From a virus: a DNA stretch of 43,220 nucleotides. Each line of letters starts with the position of its first letter. Within the stretch, counting starts at the first letter, position 1. The stretch covers positions 1 to 43,220 of the IMG/VR virus record IMGVR_UViG_3300005338_000004; one strand, given 5' to 3'. Below, one piece after another: positions 5,986 to 13,083 of the stretch. The notes under the pieces are model-generated. The model did not search any database. It was not told the origin of the DNA and was given only the letters and a program-made list of their open reading frames with translations. The translations under genes were made by a program, and so were the position numbers.

Positions 5986-6666
5986 TTGCCCAAAAACAAG
6001 CTTTATGCCCACGTCATCCTTGACCGCTCCGGGTCAATGGCAACGATCCAGGCCAAGACCGTCGATGCCTTCAATGAGTATCTGAACGGCCTTGCCGCCG
6101 ACGACAATATCAGCGCCCGCGTGTCGCTCACGATTTTCGACAGTACCAGCATCGATCTGTTGCGCGACAACGTGAAGGCGAAGGACTGCCCCAAGCTCAC
6201 CAGCGAGGAGTACCAGCCGCGCGCCTCAACACCGCTTTATGATGCCATCGGCAAGACCGTTGCCAAGATTGACACCGAAACGCGCCGTGAGGGTGAGAAC
6301 GTCGCCTTGGTGATCCTGACGGACGGCATGGAAAACGCCAGCACCGAATACACTAAGGAATCTGTGAAGGCCCTGCTCGACGGGCGGCAGAAGACCAAGA
6401 ACTGGCTGGTGATCTATCTCGGCGCCAATCAGGATGCCTTTGCCGAAGGCTCCAAGTTCGGCGCTTCGGCCAGCAGCACTATGGTCTATGATACTCACAA
6501 TATCGGCGCCACGATGAAAGCCGCGTCCGAAAGTACCATGCGTTATGCTGCAACGGCGTCCTTGGCGTCCGCCAGCTTCACGCCTACCGAACGCGCGTCC
6601 GCAATGGGTAAGAAGACCAATGCCAAAGACCCTAAATCCCTCGCAAGCACTCGCGCTAATTCGTGA
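5986..6666 (+). CDS. von Willebrand factor A domain protein
   Basis: I choose the TTG at 5986, 7 bases after AAAAGGAG, giving 226 residues; upstream in-frame ATGs lack a site. The N-terminus goes straight into a VWA fold: the MIDAS residues are DRSGS (13-17), Thr in STPLYD (82) and Asp in LTDGMEN (113). Such domains bind a metal ion and a protein partner, usually to assemble or gate a complex. Freestanding cytosolic VWA proteins occur in some phages with no settled role. The C-terminus (about 190-226) is basic and disordered-looking. Confidence 0.8.
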   Translation: MPKNKLYAHVILDRSGSMATIQAKTVDAFNEYLNGLAADDNISARVSLTIFDSTSIDLLRDNVKAKDCPKLTSEEYQPRASTPLYDAIGKTVAKIDTETRREGENVALVILTDGMENASTEYTKESVKALLDGRQKTKNWLVIYLGANQDAFAEGSKFGASASSTMVYDTHNIGATMKAASESTMRYAATASLASASFTPTERASAMGKKTNAKDPKSLASTRANS

Positions 6667-6835
6667 GCACGTCGCTAAGGCCGGTTCGCAGACAGCATTT
6701 GCCCGCCAGCATGGCCTTAGCGTTGCTTACGTCAATGACACTGTGAATGGCAGGCGTAACCCGTCGAAGGCCATTCTCAGTGCCGTAGGGCTGAGCAAGC
6801 GAGACACATACGTCGAGGCGGGCGACGATGACTGA
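6620..6835 (+). CDS. small helix-turn-helix protein (XRE/Cro-like)
   Basis: A 71-residue protein starting MPKTLNPSQALALIREHV; it overlaps the VWA gene end by 47 bases. The segment SQTAFARQHGLSVAYVNDTVNGRRNPS is a typical lambda-type HTH: helix, turn at GLS, recognition helix. It has the shape of a Cro-like protein. It sits in mid-operon rather than opposite a repressor, so a lysogeny role is not supported; it may tune early transcription. Confidence 0.65.
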   Translation: MPKTLNPSQALALIREHVAKAGSQTAFARQHGLSVAYVNDTVNGRRNPSKAILSAVGLSKRDTYVEAGDDD

Positions 6836-7250
6836 TCGCTACGTCATCCGCCTCAATACCCAGCGCGACCGTGAGAAGGCTATGGAAGCCATCAGACGAG
6901 CGCCAGACGGCTACAGGCTGCTCCTAGAGGCCCCTAGGCGGTCAACGGCGCAGTCGGACAAGATGCATGCCATGATCCGTGACGTGGCCGCTCAGGTGAC
7001 GCATATCGACGGCCTCAAGCACAGTATCGAGGACTGGAAGATTTTGTTCATGGACGCACTGAACCGTGAAACGCGCATGACGATGAATCTGGACGGGACC
7101 GGCCTTGTCGCCTTGGGACGTTCGACAGCCGAGCTTAAGGTGAGCGAGATGCAGGATATGATTTTGCTCATCACCGCTTTTGGCGATCAGCATCAGGTAA
7201 AGTTTAAGGCAGACGCGATGTTAGAGGCTTCGTATTCCGCGAAGCGCTAA
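6828..7250 (+). CDS. ninB: NinB-family recombination protein
   Basis: A 140-residue protein with the NinB signature: a strand-rich start, then LLLEAPRRSTAQSDKMHAMIRDVAAQV, the central WKILFMDALNRE and a helical C-terminus with FGDQHQVKF. In lambda, NinB (Orf) binds SSB-coated single-stranded DNA and helps load the annealing protein. The length matches the family. The stop codon and the last residues (SAKR) are encoded by an R palindrome at 7236-7250. Confidence 0.85.
   Translation: MTDRYVIRLNTQRDREKAMEAIRRAPDGYRLLLEAPRRSTAQSDKMHAMIRDVAAQVTHIDGLKHSIEDWKILFMDALNRETRMTMNLDGTGLVALGRSTAELKVSEMQDMILLITAFGDQHQVKFKADAMLEASYSAKR
7236..7250 (-). repeat. mini-palindrome encoding the NinB stop
   Basis: R copy; encodes SAKR and TAA. 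Confidence 0.75.
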
Positions 7251-7266
7251 ATCATAAGGATACAGT

Positions 7267-7554
7267 ATGAGCATAAATAGCGCTACGCGGGAAGCAGAGG
7301 CCGAGATTCAAACTTGGTTTGATAAGGTGGCCGCGCTTTGCATCGCACGAGGAGCCCCGGAAGGTTGGGAGGTATCCTTATCGGAGCTTCTGGGCACATA
7401 CCCGACCTACACGCACTACAAGATCGACGGTGCAGTTTACGGCAAACCAGCTCCCGGAAGACGAAAAGGCAAGCCCGTAGCCGGGACGAAGATGACCTTC
7501 ATTTTCAGTAACGAAGAAATCCGCGCCCTAAGCGATCCCGACGAAGTCGGCTAA
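7267..7554 (+). CDS. hypothetical 95-aa protein
   Basis: AAGGATACAGT precedes ATG 7267. Residues 4-8 (NSATR) derive from an F palindrome and the last residues and stop (DEVG, TAA) from an R palindrome with the variant stem CCGAC/GTCGG. The gene is therefore bracketed by the element. The body contains SLSELLGTYPTYTHYKIDG and a basic loop; no family recognised. Confidence 0.6.
   Translation: MSINSATREAEAEIQTWFDKVAALCIARGAPEGWEVSLSELLGTYPTYTHYKIDGAVYGKPAPGRRKGKPVAGTKMTFIFSNEEIRALSDPDEVG
7278..7294 (+). repeat. mini-palindrome, coding SATRE
   Basis: F copy in frame at the N-terminus of the gene at 7267. Confidence 0.75.
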
Positions 7555-7587
7555 CTATATAATAGCCGCCTAAGAGGCGGGGAAGGG
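7537..7587. repeat. R/F palindrome pair, stop then ribosome site
   Basis: R copy 7537-7554 (stem CCGAC/GTCGG) contains the TAA; F copy 7563-7587 (CCGCCT/AGGCGG) ends GGGGAAGGG before ATG 7598. Confidence 0.88.
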
Positions 7588-7597
7588 AGTTAACACA

Positions 7598-8104
7598 ATG
7601 GACAACATCAGGTTTGGACCAACTCTGGAAGAGCAGATGCCAACCGAAGAGGAACTTGCGGTAGTGTCGGAGACGATCAAAGCAGCTTTCGAGAAGCACG
7701 AGTCAGAGAAGCGCAAGAAGGTGAGTTTTGTGGGTGCTCCGGCATGCTTCCGACTTGAGCTTGCCTGCCAGCCGATCAATCAAGCCTTTGGCGGGTTCGG
7801 CTGCTACCTAGTTGGCAGTGCGCTTGAGCGACCGGACTGGCGTGACATCGATGTTCGCTTCATCATGACCGATGCCGAGTTTAGCGCCGAGTTTCCAGCG
7901 GTCAACATGAAGGCGCATACTTGGGAGTTTGATCCGAAGTGGATTCTGCTCACGACCGGTATTTCCGCGTATCTAAGCAAAGCCGCTGACCTTCCGGTCG
8001 ATTTCCAGTTCCAGCCTCAGACGCACGCAAACGAGAGGCATAAGGGACCGTGTAAACCGTTGGGCTTGATATTCGCCAAACCTGATCCCGCCGAAGGCGG
8101 CTAA
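7598..8104 (+). CDS. phage nucleotidyltransferase-fold protein
   Basis: A 168-residue protein. VGS at 72-74 and DID at 83-85 form the nucleotidyltransferase signature (hGS, about ten residues, then DxD). LPVDFQFQPQT later supplies the third acidic position. A C-terminal NERHKGPCKPLGL stretch is typical of the phage members I recognise. Substrate unknown; the fold transfers nucleotides to proteins, RNA or small molecules. The ribosome site comes from an F palindrome, and the C-terminus PAEGG plus TAA from an R palindrome. Confidence 0.75.
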   Translation: MDNIRFGPTLEEQMPTEEELAVVSETIKAAFEKHESEKRKKVSFVGAPACFRLELACQPINQAFGGFGCYLVGSALERPDWRDIDVRFIMTDAEFSAEFPAVNMKAHTWEFDPKWILLTTGISAYLSKAADLPVDFQFQPQTHANERHKGPCKPLGLIFAKPDPAEGG

Positions 8105-8150
8105 ATCTATCTCTATAGTCTAATAGCTAGCGCGCTACGCGCGGGGAAGG
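8087..8150. repeat. R/F palindrome pair, stop then ribosome site
   Basis: R copy 8087-8104 encodes PAEGG and TAA; F copy 8128-8150 (GCGCG/CGCGC) supplies GGGGAAGG to GTG 8158. Confidence 0.88.
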
Positions 8151-8157
8151 TGTTAAC

Positions 8158-8499
8158 GTGAGAGTTCTAGTCTGCGGCGGCAGAGATTATACGGACAAGG
8201 CCCGCGTCTTTGCTGTTCTCGACAAGCTGGATGGTGAAGCTGGCATTGATCGCATCATTGAAGGCGGCGCTAAGGGCGCGGACACATGGGCTGCTCAGTG
8301 GGGAGGGTCGAGGGGAATCCTTGAAACCTACGAAGCCGATTGGGAGAGCCAAGGCACGTTCGCCGGGCCTGCTCGCAACGCGCGAATGCTAGCGGAAGGA
8401 AAGCCTGACCTTGTCATCGCCTTCCCCGGAGGTCGCGGCACTGCCGATATGGTCAGGAAAGCCCGTAAGGCTGGCGTAGAGGTCATCGAGATTGCCTAG
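8158..8499 (+). CDS. SLOG-superfamily protein (DUF2493/YspA-like)
   Basis: GTG start after GGGGAAGG of an F palindrome; 113 residues. The protein opens with MRVLVCGGRDYTD and has GGAKGADTWAAQWG, then FPGGRGTADMVRKA, the glycine-rich nucleotide-binding pattern of the SLOG Rossmann-like fold. Relatives bind nucleotide-derived ligands and some act in defence or counter-defence signalling. The link to counter-defence here is inference from its neighbours (nucleotidyltransferase, HNH nuclease). Confidence 0.8.
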   Translation: MRVLVCGGRDYTDKARVFAVLDKLDGEAGIDRIIEGGAKGADTWAAQWGGSRGILETYEADWESQGTFAGPARNARMLAEGKPDLVIAFPGGRGTADMVRKARKAGVEVIEIA

Positions 8500-8869
8500 G
8501 CAGGAGTTCACCGCCAAGACCAAGAAGGCCGCTCTGGAGCGATCCTTGGGGCTCTGTGAGGCATCTGGGCCGTTCTACAACCGAGGCTGGGATGATCGCT
8601 GCAATAAGGTGCTGGGGAAGGTCGAATATGACCACTTCATCCGCGCTGCCGATGGTGGTGATGCGAGCCTGGAGAACTGCCGTGCGGTTTGTCCTGAGTG
8701 CCACGCATGGAAGACGCGCAAGGTCGATACACCCGGCGCTGCCAAGTCAAAGCGGATCATCCGTCGCAATGGTCCGGTAGAGCTACGGAAGCGCAAGCAT
8801 CCTATTCCCCAGCCCAAGAATGCCTCATGGCCCACAGGGCGTAAGATTCAATCGAGAGGATGGAAATGA
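8492..8869 (+). CDS. HNH endonuclease
   Basis: A 125-residue protein read from TTG 8492, overlapping the previous gene by 8 bases. The HNH core is at about residues 44-73: VEYDH (Asp47-His48), GGDASLENCR (Asn62) and CPECHAWKT (Cys67, Cys70, His71), with an extra Cys22/Cys37 pair that could hold zinc. The C-terminus is strongly basic. It could be a homing-type or recombination-associated nuclease; it is not next to a terminase, so a packaging role is less likely. Confidence 0.82.
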   Translation: MPRQEFTAKTKKAALERSLGLCEASGPFYNRGWDDRCNKVLGKVEYDHFIRAADGGDASLENCRAVCPECHAWKTRKVDTPGAAKSKRIIRRNGPVELRKRKHPIPQPKNASWPTGRKIQSRGWK

Positions 8870-9033
8870 GCAGATCAGCCTATCCACGTCCGTTCTGGCC
8901 TCGCGTCAGTCGTCTCAATCCTGAAATCTATCAGGGGGACACATGGGTTATCGATGGCCGCCTGAGTGAACGCTACACTGACAAGACGTGGCGCATGTGC
9001 GTACATTGGGCTCTTGCTGCGATCTTCGGCTAG
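8866..9033 (+). CDS. hypothetical 55-aa protein
   Basis: GGATGGAA precedes ATG 8866, which overlaps the HNH stop. The product runs MSRSAYPRPFWPRVSRL to a hydrophobic end (MCVHWALAAIFG) and TAG at 9031. Trp-rich and possibly membrane-associated. Unknown. Confidence 0.5.
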   Translation: MSRSAYPRPFWPRVSRLNPEIYQGDTWVIDGRLSERYTDKTWRMCVHWALAAIFG

Positions 9034-9036
9034 CGT

Positions 9037-9058
9037 CCCCGCGTCCTTACGCGGCTAA
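9037..9058 (-). repeat. mini-palindrome, R copy
   Basis: Stem CCGCGT/ACGCGG, loop CCTT, just after TAG 9031-9033. Confidence 0.8.
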
Positions 9059-9089
9059 ATAAATATCCCACAAAGGATAGAATAGCTAC

Positions 9090-9117
9090 TTGACACGTCC
9101 GGCAATTGGCCTACATT
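9090..9117 (+). promoter_or_regulatory. second rightward promoter
   Basis: TTGACA (9090-9095), a 16-base spacer and TACATT (9112-9117), in a short intergenic gap. Transcription would start near 9124, just before the ATG at 9143. The sequence ACGAACAACGG follows, as it does after the promoter at 1035. Confidence 0.65.
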
Positions 9118-9142
9118 CGCCATACGAACAACGGAGGACGAG

Positions 9143-9310
9143 ATGCTCAACTTTGCAGCAAGCCCGCTTACCGACAACAAGGGGCCCATCGGGGAATTGA
9201 CGCGCAGCCTACTAAATCCCACCAAGCGTGAGATCGAGGAGTGGCGCAGGAAGAATGCCGAAGCCACCGCGCGCATCAGGGCGGTTCTGGAGAAACAGAA
9301 AAGTGCTTAA
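9143..9310 (+). CDS. hypothetical 55-aa helical protein
   Basis: First gene after the promoter at 9090, with GGAGGA as ribosome site. The product MLNFAASPLTDNKGPIG continues into a charged helix (KREIEEWRRKNAEATARIRAVLEKQ). Not recognised; small, basic, coiled-coil-like. Confidence 0.6.
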   Translation: MLNFAASPLTDNKGPIGELTRSLLNPTKREIEEWRRKNAEATARIRAVLEKQKSA

Positions 9311-9464
9311 GGGCGTCAAGATCAGCCTGCGGCTTACGGAGTCACTAAAGAGGGCTTTGGAAGCCAGAGCCAAGGCGGATGAGGAGACGGAGGCCGAAAT
9401 CCATCGGCTGGCGCTCAAGGCATATCTGTTTCCTAAGCCTAGACTGCCAGCTAGATCGGATTGA
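9303..9464 (+). CDS. Arc-like ribbon-helix-helix protein
   Basis: GTG 9303 gives 53 residues, overlapping the previous gene by 8 bases. VKISLRLTESLKRALEARAKADEETEAEIHRLALKAYLF reads as a beta strand followed by two helices, the Arc/MetJ plan. Its place as the second gene behind its own promoter fits a local regulator (inference). Confidence 0.6.
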   Translation: MLKGVKISLRLTESLKRALEARAKADEETEAEIHRLALKAYLFPKPRLPARSD

Positions 9465-9483
9465 GTTAATAGCATCTAGGATT

Positions 9484-9508
9484 TAGCCGTCCTTTGGACG
9501 GGGAAGGG
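9484..9508 (+). repeat. mini-palindrome, F copy with variant stem
   Basis: Stem CCGTCC/GGACGG, loop TTT; ends GGGGAAGGG before ATG 9516. Confidence 0.85.
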
Positions 9509-9515
9509 AGGACAG

Positions 9516-9722
9516 ATGAACGCATGCCCATACTGCGGTGATGCGACCAACCACAACGGCGCATTCTGCTACCGCATCTATGCTGTGGAGTACGACAGCA
9601 GCGGCAGGATCGTCCGCGTGGAACTGTCGCCCTCCAAGCACGATCACCACCACTACCCGCCTCAATATGACAGTCCGAGACGCAGGGATGATCTGTCTGA
9701 TCTCACCAGAATCAGAGGCTAA
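9516..9722 (+). CDS. small zinc-ribbon-like protein
   Basis: The ribosome site GGGGAAGGGAGG is part of the F palindrome at 9484-9508 (variant stem CCGTCC/GGACGG). The 68-residue product starts MNACPYCGDATNHNGAFC, with CPYC plus a further His and Cys that could form one zinc site, and has a His cluster (HDHHHY). No specific family recognised. Confidence 0.6.
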   Translation: MNACPYCGDATNHNGAFCYRIYAVEYDSSGRIVRVELSPSKHDHHHYPPQYDSPRRRDDLSDLTRIRG

Positions 9723-9728
9723 CCCTTC

Positions 9729-9748
9729 CCCCGCCTCTTGGCGGCTAA
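9729..9748 (-). repeat. mini-palindrome, R copy
   Basis: Stem CCGCC/GGCGG, loop TCTT, after TAA 9720-9722. Confidence 0.8.
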
Positions 9749-9768
9749 CTCAGGCTAAATAGGTTCCT

Positions 9769-9972
9769 ATGACTAATAAGAGAGAGATAGATGTAGCCGC
9801 TACGCGGGATTACCAGATTGCCGCATTGAAGCAGGAGCTTCACGAAGCTCGAAAGCGGGCGCGTCAGGCAAACACTCGTGCTGACATCGCGGAGACCAAG
9901 CTACGGACCTTCAAGGCCGCTATCCGGGACAAGGCATCAGGACAATGGGTTTACGAGGAGTGGGGGCAGTGA
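9769..9972 (+). CDS. hypothetical coiled-coil protein
   Basis: A 67-residue protein. Residues 9-13 (VAATR) are encoded by an F palindrome at 9794-9808. The rest is one long charged helix (ALKQELHEARKRARQANTRADIAETKLRTF). Unknown function. Confidence 0.6.
   Translation: MTNKREIDVAATRDYQIAALKQELHEARKRARQANTRADIAETKLRTFKAAIRDKASGQWVYEEWGQ
9794..9808 (+). repeat. mini-palindrome, coding VAATR
   Basis: F copy in frame in the gene at 9769. Confidence 0.8.
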
Positions 9973-10292
9973 ACGATATCGAGGAAGCCAGCGGCGAGAC
10001 CGTACAGGCCGCTTTGGAGGATCAGCGCAGCGGAGGGCTGGACGTGTACCGAACGGCCGTCAGTGAGGCGCAGGATCGCCACAGCGCCGTGGTTACCGCC
10101 ATAGTCGAGGCTAGGGACGAGATACACAAGATCGAGGGCCGCATGCACGACGATGCCAAGCTGCTGAACGGCTGGAAAGAGCACCTGTCCTATCAGGAGC
10201 GCAGGAAAGCGGCTTTGGAACGCAGGATCATTGCCAACAGGGCCTTCCTGCGCAGTGCAGAAGATGAAGCGTCAGGGATCATAGAACCATGA
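9969..10292 (+). CDS. hypothetical coiled-coil protein
   Basis: GTG 9969 overlaps the previous stop (GTGA) and follows GTGGGGG, giving 107 residues. Almost wholly helical with heptads (AVVTAIVEARDEIHKIEGRMHDDAKLL, YQERRKAALERRIIANRAFLR). Unknown. Confidence 0.6.
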   Translation: MNDIEEASGETVQAALEDQRSGGLDVYRTAVSEAQDRHSAVVTAIVEARDEIHKIEGRMHDDAKLLNGWKEHLSYQERRKAALERRIIANRAFLRSAEDEASGIIEP

Positions 10293-10636
10293 GCATTCCT
10301 AGCTGGGTTAGAGTCGGGGCGAAGGTGGTGTGTGTTAACGATGATCCAAATCTGATGAGGGTCAATGCAGTGCATCCGGGCTTGGACGGCCTGTCCAAGA
10401 ACAGCATCTATACGATCAGCGGAACCTACATTGACCCTTGGGTTAGGTGTCTGATGGTCAGGCTGGTCGAGATTACCAGACGCTTCGAGCCAATGGCTGA
10501 TGGCGAGGCTGGCTTCATTGTTAGCCGTTTCCGCCCCGTACAGACCCTTCGGCAGGATGTCCGTATGGTGAAGGCCCTGATCCGGCAAATGCCTGCCAGC
10601 AAGAGGCTGGATCGACTACGGGAGCTATCGGAATGA
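10289..10636 (+). CDS. conserved phage protein, SH3/KOW-like start
   Basis: A 115-residue protein with ATG overlapping the previous stop. The N-terminus IPSWVRVGAKVVCVNDDP, a central YTISGTYID and the late SRFRPVQT follow a common small phage protein of beta-barrel type with no known activity. The C-terminus (VKALIRQMPASKRLDRLRELSE) is helical and basic. Confidence 0.6.
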   Translation: MSIPSWVRVGAKVVCVNDDPNLMRVNAVHPGLDGLSKNSIYTISGTYIDPWVRCLMVRLVEITRRFEPMADGEAGFIVSRFRPVQTLRQDVRMVKALIRQMPASKRLDRLRELSE

Positions 10637-10836
10637 AGGCCGGGGCAGACCCAATCGACTGGCAGGACATTCGGCTTGTATGTGGCGAAGGAAAGCTTAC
10701 CGCCGATGATGTTTACATCGCCGTTGAGATCATCCTGCTTCAGCGGCGGGAGCGGGAGCCTCAATCTGCACAACAGGGCGAGCTAGGACCATCCTCACAA
10801 GCTATGTTCCAGCCTGACTCACAGAGCAAGCCATGA
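10633..10836 (+). CDS. hypothetical 67-aa protein
   Basis: ATGA overlap with the gene before. The N-terminal half is ordered-looking (DWQDIRLVCGEGKLTADDVYIAVEIILLQ), followed by a Gln/Ser-rich disordered tail. Not recognised. Confidence 0.5.
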   Translation: MKAGADPIDWQDIRLVCGEGKLTADDVYIAVEIILLQRREREPQSAQQGELGPSSQAMFQPDSQSKP

Positions 10837-11006
10837 ACCTCCTGACCCGCGAAGCGGCTAATCTATCTCGTCTTAAACGTTCTCTCCTTCCTATAGTAAG
10901 GATAGAGCTAAGTGTGTTTACGCCTGATGATGAGGTAGCTGTCAGAGTTAGATTAAATGACGTAGCCGCCGTTCCTTCCCCTCGCGCTAGCGAGGCTAAA
11001 CCATGA
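10833..11006 (+). CDS. hypothetical 57-aa protein bracketed by palindromes
   Basis: ATG 10833 overlaps the previous stop; TGA at 11004-11006 overlaps the next start. Residues 5-9 (TREAA) come from an R palindrome at 10846-10861 and the tail (PRASEAK) from another at 10978-10998 with stem CCTCGC/GCGAGG. GAGG of that copy is also the ribosome site of the next gene. The middle (IVRIELSVFTPDDEVAVRVRL) is beta-like. Unknown. Confidence 0.55.
   Translation: MNLLTREAANLSRLKRSLLPIVRIELSVFTPDDEVAVRVRLNDVAAVPSPRASEAKP
10846..10861 (-). repeat. mini-palindrome, coding TREAAN
   Basis: R copy with loop GAA. Confidence 0.75.
10978..10998 (-). repeat. mini-palindrome, variant stem
   Basis: Stem CCTCGC/GCGAGG; encodes PRASEAK and provides GAGG before ATG 11003. 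Confidence 0.75.
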
Positions 11007-11395
11007 CTACACCCAGTGACGTGCAAGAGCTGATCTCGCGGCTTACATCGGCTCATGGCAGGCTGGTCGCATACACATCAGCGCCGGATATGATCTACAC
11101 CGTCCCCGGCGCCGTGGACCGGCTCGCTGTAAAACGCGACGACGTTCTGATGGCTCAATACCGTATCGCGGAAGCGGCCACCACCCTCGCCGCTCAAGCA
11201 GCCCGGATCGAGGAACTGGAAAAGGCGCTGCGGACGACCGCCGACATCTTCGAGGACATGTACCGATACGGTGTCGTTTACACCCCGAGTCCCGACGACA
11301 AGGGAGAGTTCACCAGCGCCTACTACCTCGGCGAAGGCATCATGCCGATGATCCGCGCCGTCCTACAACCCCCAATGCCAGTGGAGCCGAGATAG
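11003..11395 (+). CDS. hypothetical coiled-coil phage protein
   Basis: A 130-residue protein. Residues 45-80 form a helix (AQYRIAEAATTLAAQAARIEELEKALR) of the kind seen in many small accessory phage proteins, followed by a short ordered C-terminal part (DIFEDMYRYGVVYTPSPDD). Unknown. Confidence 0.6.
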   Translation: MTTPSDVQELISRLTSAHGRLVAYTSAPDMIYTVPGAVDRLAVKRDDVLMAQYRIAEAATTLAAQAARIEELEKALRTTADIFEDMYRYGVVYTPSPDDKGEFTSAYYLGEGIMPMIRAVLQPPMPVEPR

Positions 11396-11848
11396 ATGAG
11401 CGACGACGACAAGAAGTACGCAGCGCCGCCCGATGAATTTCCAGACAAGGGTGAAAGCGGTAGCGGCTCCACGGTTGGCTACTCAGTCGAAGCACGCTAC
11501 GCCTACTACAAGCCCCTGCCGATCACCGAGGATTTCACCTTAGACCTCCGGTGGAGGCGCATTCCAATCAACACCAGAGGCCCAATCGGGGTTCCTGACA
11601 GGAATGCGTGGCATGGCGATGCCATCCGCTACGGACTGCATTCTTGGGAAGCCGCTCAGGCCCTGCGCTGGTGGTTCTTAGCTGATCTCGAAACCCAACG
11701 GAACCTCTCAACAATGTGCGTTGAGACGAGGATCGTTGAACACAAGATCACCTACAGTTTTAGCGTCGAAGCGACCGGCGCAACCGATCCGCAAGACTTC
11801 CGCAGCGACCGTTTTCCAAGTCGCAAAAAGCCGGAGCCCCAGCCATGA
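11396..11848 (+). CDS. hypothetical 150-aa protein
   Basis: Starts MSDDDKKYAAPPDEF directly after the previous stop. Acidic disordered N-terminus, then a domain with LDLRWRRIPINTRGPIG, SWEAAQALRWWFLADLET and a strand-rich VETRIVEHKITYSFSVE. Ends in a basic Pro tail. No family recognised. Confidence 0.6.
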   Translation: MSDDDKKYAAPPDEFPDKGESGSGSTVGYSVEARYAYYKPLPITEDFTLDLRWRRIPINTRGPIGVPDRNAWHGDAIRYGLHSWEAAQALRWWFLADLETQRNLSTMCVETRIVEHKITYSFSVEATGATDPQDFRSDRFPSRKKPEPQP

Positions 11849-13083
11849 CCACACCAACCACACTCAGCGATGAGAGGCTGCGCTACCTAGCTGATCATCC
11901 CGCATCGGCGCTTGTTGCCCCGGCTCCATTCGGTTCAGATGGCACCCACAGACTGCGCCAATCAGAACTTGAGGCGCTCGCCCGAGAAGCCCTTGCTGCA
12001 CGAAGCCTGCCGGAGGGGGTACCCACGCATCGGCATGTGAAGCGCGGCACCGAGTACACCCTGATCGCCTACGGGCACTGGACCGGCATTAATCAGGTCG
12101 TAGAGGACGGCGCCGATCTAAGCGTAAGGGAAGACGCGCCGGGCTTGTGGTCTGCGTGTGAGCAGTACGAACGCGAAAGCGGCCAATGGGCGTCCCTCCA
12201 AACCGGGAAGCCGATGGCCCTTGGCGATGTCGTCGCAATCTACCGCTCCGTCGATGACGACTCGCTGTGGGTGAGGCCGCGCGAGGAATTTGAGGACGGT
12301 CGCTTCATCACCCTCCCCCGCCTAGCGGCTAATACCCCCTCACCAGAAGGGGTAGGGACAATGGAGGGGGTAGCTTTCCAATATCGCGTTGCGCCGTGGA
12401 TGCGGGCTTGTTTCGGTCCTGAGATCAGCAACGACCGCCTAGAGCGTGGGGACCGGGCGCTGGAAGAAATGCTCGAAATGCTCCAGTCTGGGGACTACCC
12501 GCGCGAGCGCGTAGCGGCGTTGACCGAGTATGTCTATTCCCGGCCAAAAGGCGACCCCCATCAAGAGGTCGGTGGCGTCATGGTCACGCTCGCGGCGTAT
12601 TGCCTCGCACACAACCTTGACATGCACGCGGCTGGCGAAGACGAACTCGCCCGCATCAACACCCCCGAGACCATCGCGAAGATTAGAGCCAAGCAAGCGG
12701 CAAAACCAACAGGTTCGGCACTCCCCGTCGCAATCGCCGCCCCCGCTCAACCCGTAACCGTCAAGGGGGAGCCTGTGGCTCATATGACCGAACAAGACGC
12801 CCTTTGGCTCGATGCTAAGGGCACGGTCGATTGCCGCCTCTACCGGCTTCCCATGGGCTCGCGTTGGACAGTCCCCCTCTACCGCGCCTCACCAATACAG
12901 GATGGAACAGCCGCTACGCGGGAAGAGGTGATCGAGGAATGCGCGAAGGTGGCAGAAGCGGAATCTGAGGCTCAGGCGCTTTCACACAAGGAAGCTATCG
13001 AACTTACCGACCCTGCCCGTCGTCTCGGTAAACGCATTGCCAAGGCCATTCGCGCCCTCTCCCTTGCCGGGAGAAGCAAATGA
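11845..13083 (+). CDS. multidomain protein with MazG-like core
   Basis: A 412-residue protein that looks like three accessory modules in one chain. Residues about 62-160: HRHVKRGTEYTLIAYGHW to LWVRPREEFEDGRF, a DUF1653-like domain. Residues about 172-300: a MazG-like segment (EEMLEMLQSGDYPRERVAALTEYV, then EVGGVMVTLAAYCLAHNLDMHAAGEDELARI) of the alpha-NTP-pyrophosphohydrolase type, though the EExxE metal site is partly degenerate. Residues about 310-412: GEPVAHMTEQ to PLYRASP and REEVIEECAKVAEA, a module common at phage accessory-protein ends. Three palindrome copies lie inside and between modules (RLAAN, RVAAL, AATRE), so the element may mark fusion seams. Confidence 0.7.
   Translation: MTTPTTLSDERLRYLADHPASALVAPAPFGSDGTHRLRQSELEALAREALAARSLPEGVPTHRHVKRGTEYTLIAYGHWTGINQVVEDGADLSVREDAPGLWSACEQYERESGQWASLQTGKPMALGDVVAIYRSVDDDSLWVRPREEFEDGRFITLPRLAANTPSPEGVGTMEGVAFQYRVAPWMRACFGPEISNDRLERGDRALEEMLEMLQSGDYPRERVAALTEYVYSRPKGDPHQEVGGVMVTLAAYCLAHNLDMHAAGEDELARINTPETIAKIRAKQAAKPTGSALPVAIAAPAQPVTVKGEPVAHMTEQDALWLDAKGTVDCRLYRLPMGSRWTVPLYRASPIQDGTAATREEVIEECAKVAEAESEAQALSHKEAIELTDPARRLGKRIAKAIRALSLAGRSK
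12316..12332 (-). repeat. mini-palindrome, coding PRLAAN
   Basis: R copy at a domain boundary of the MazG-like fusion. Confidence 0.7.
12908..12922 (+). repeat. mini-palindrome, coding TAATRE
   Basis: F copy in the C-terminal module of the MazG-like fusion. Confidence 0.75.
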
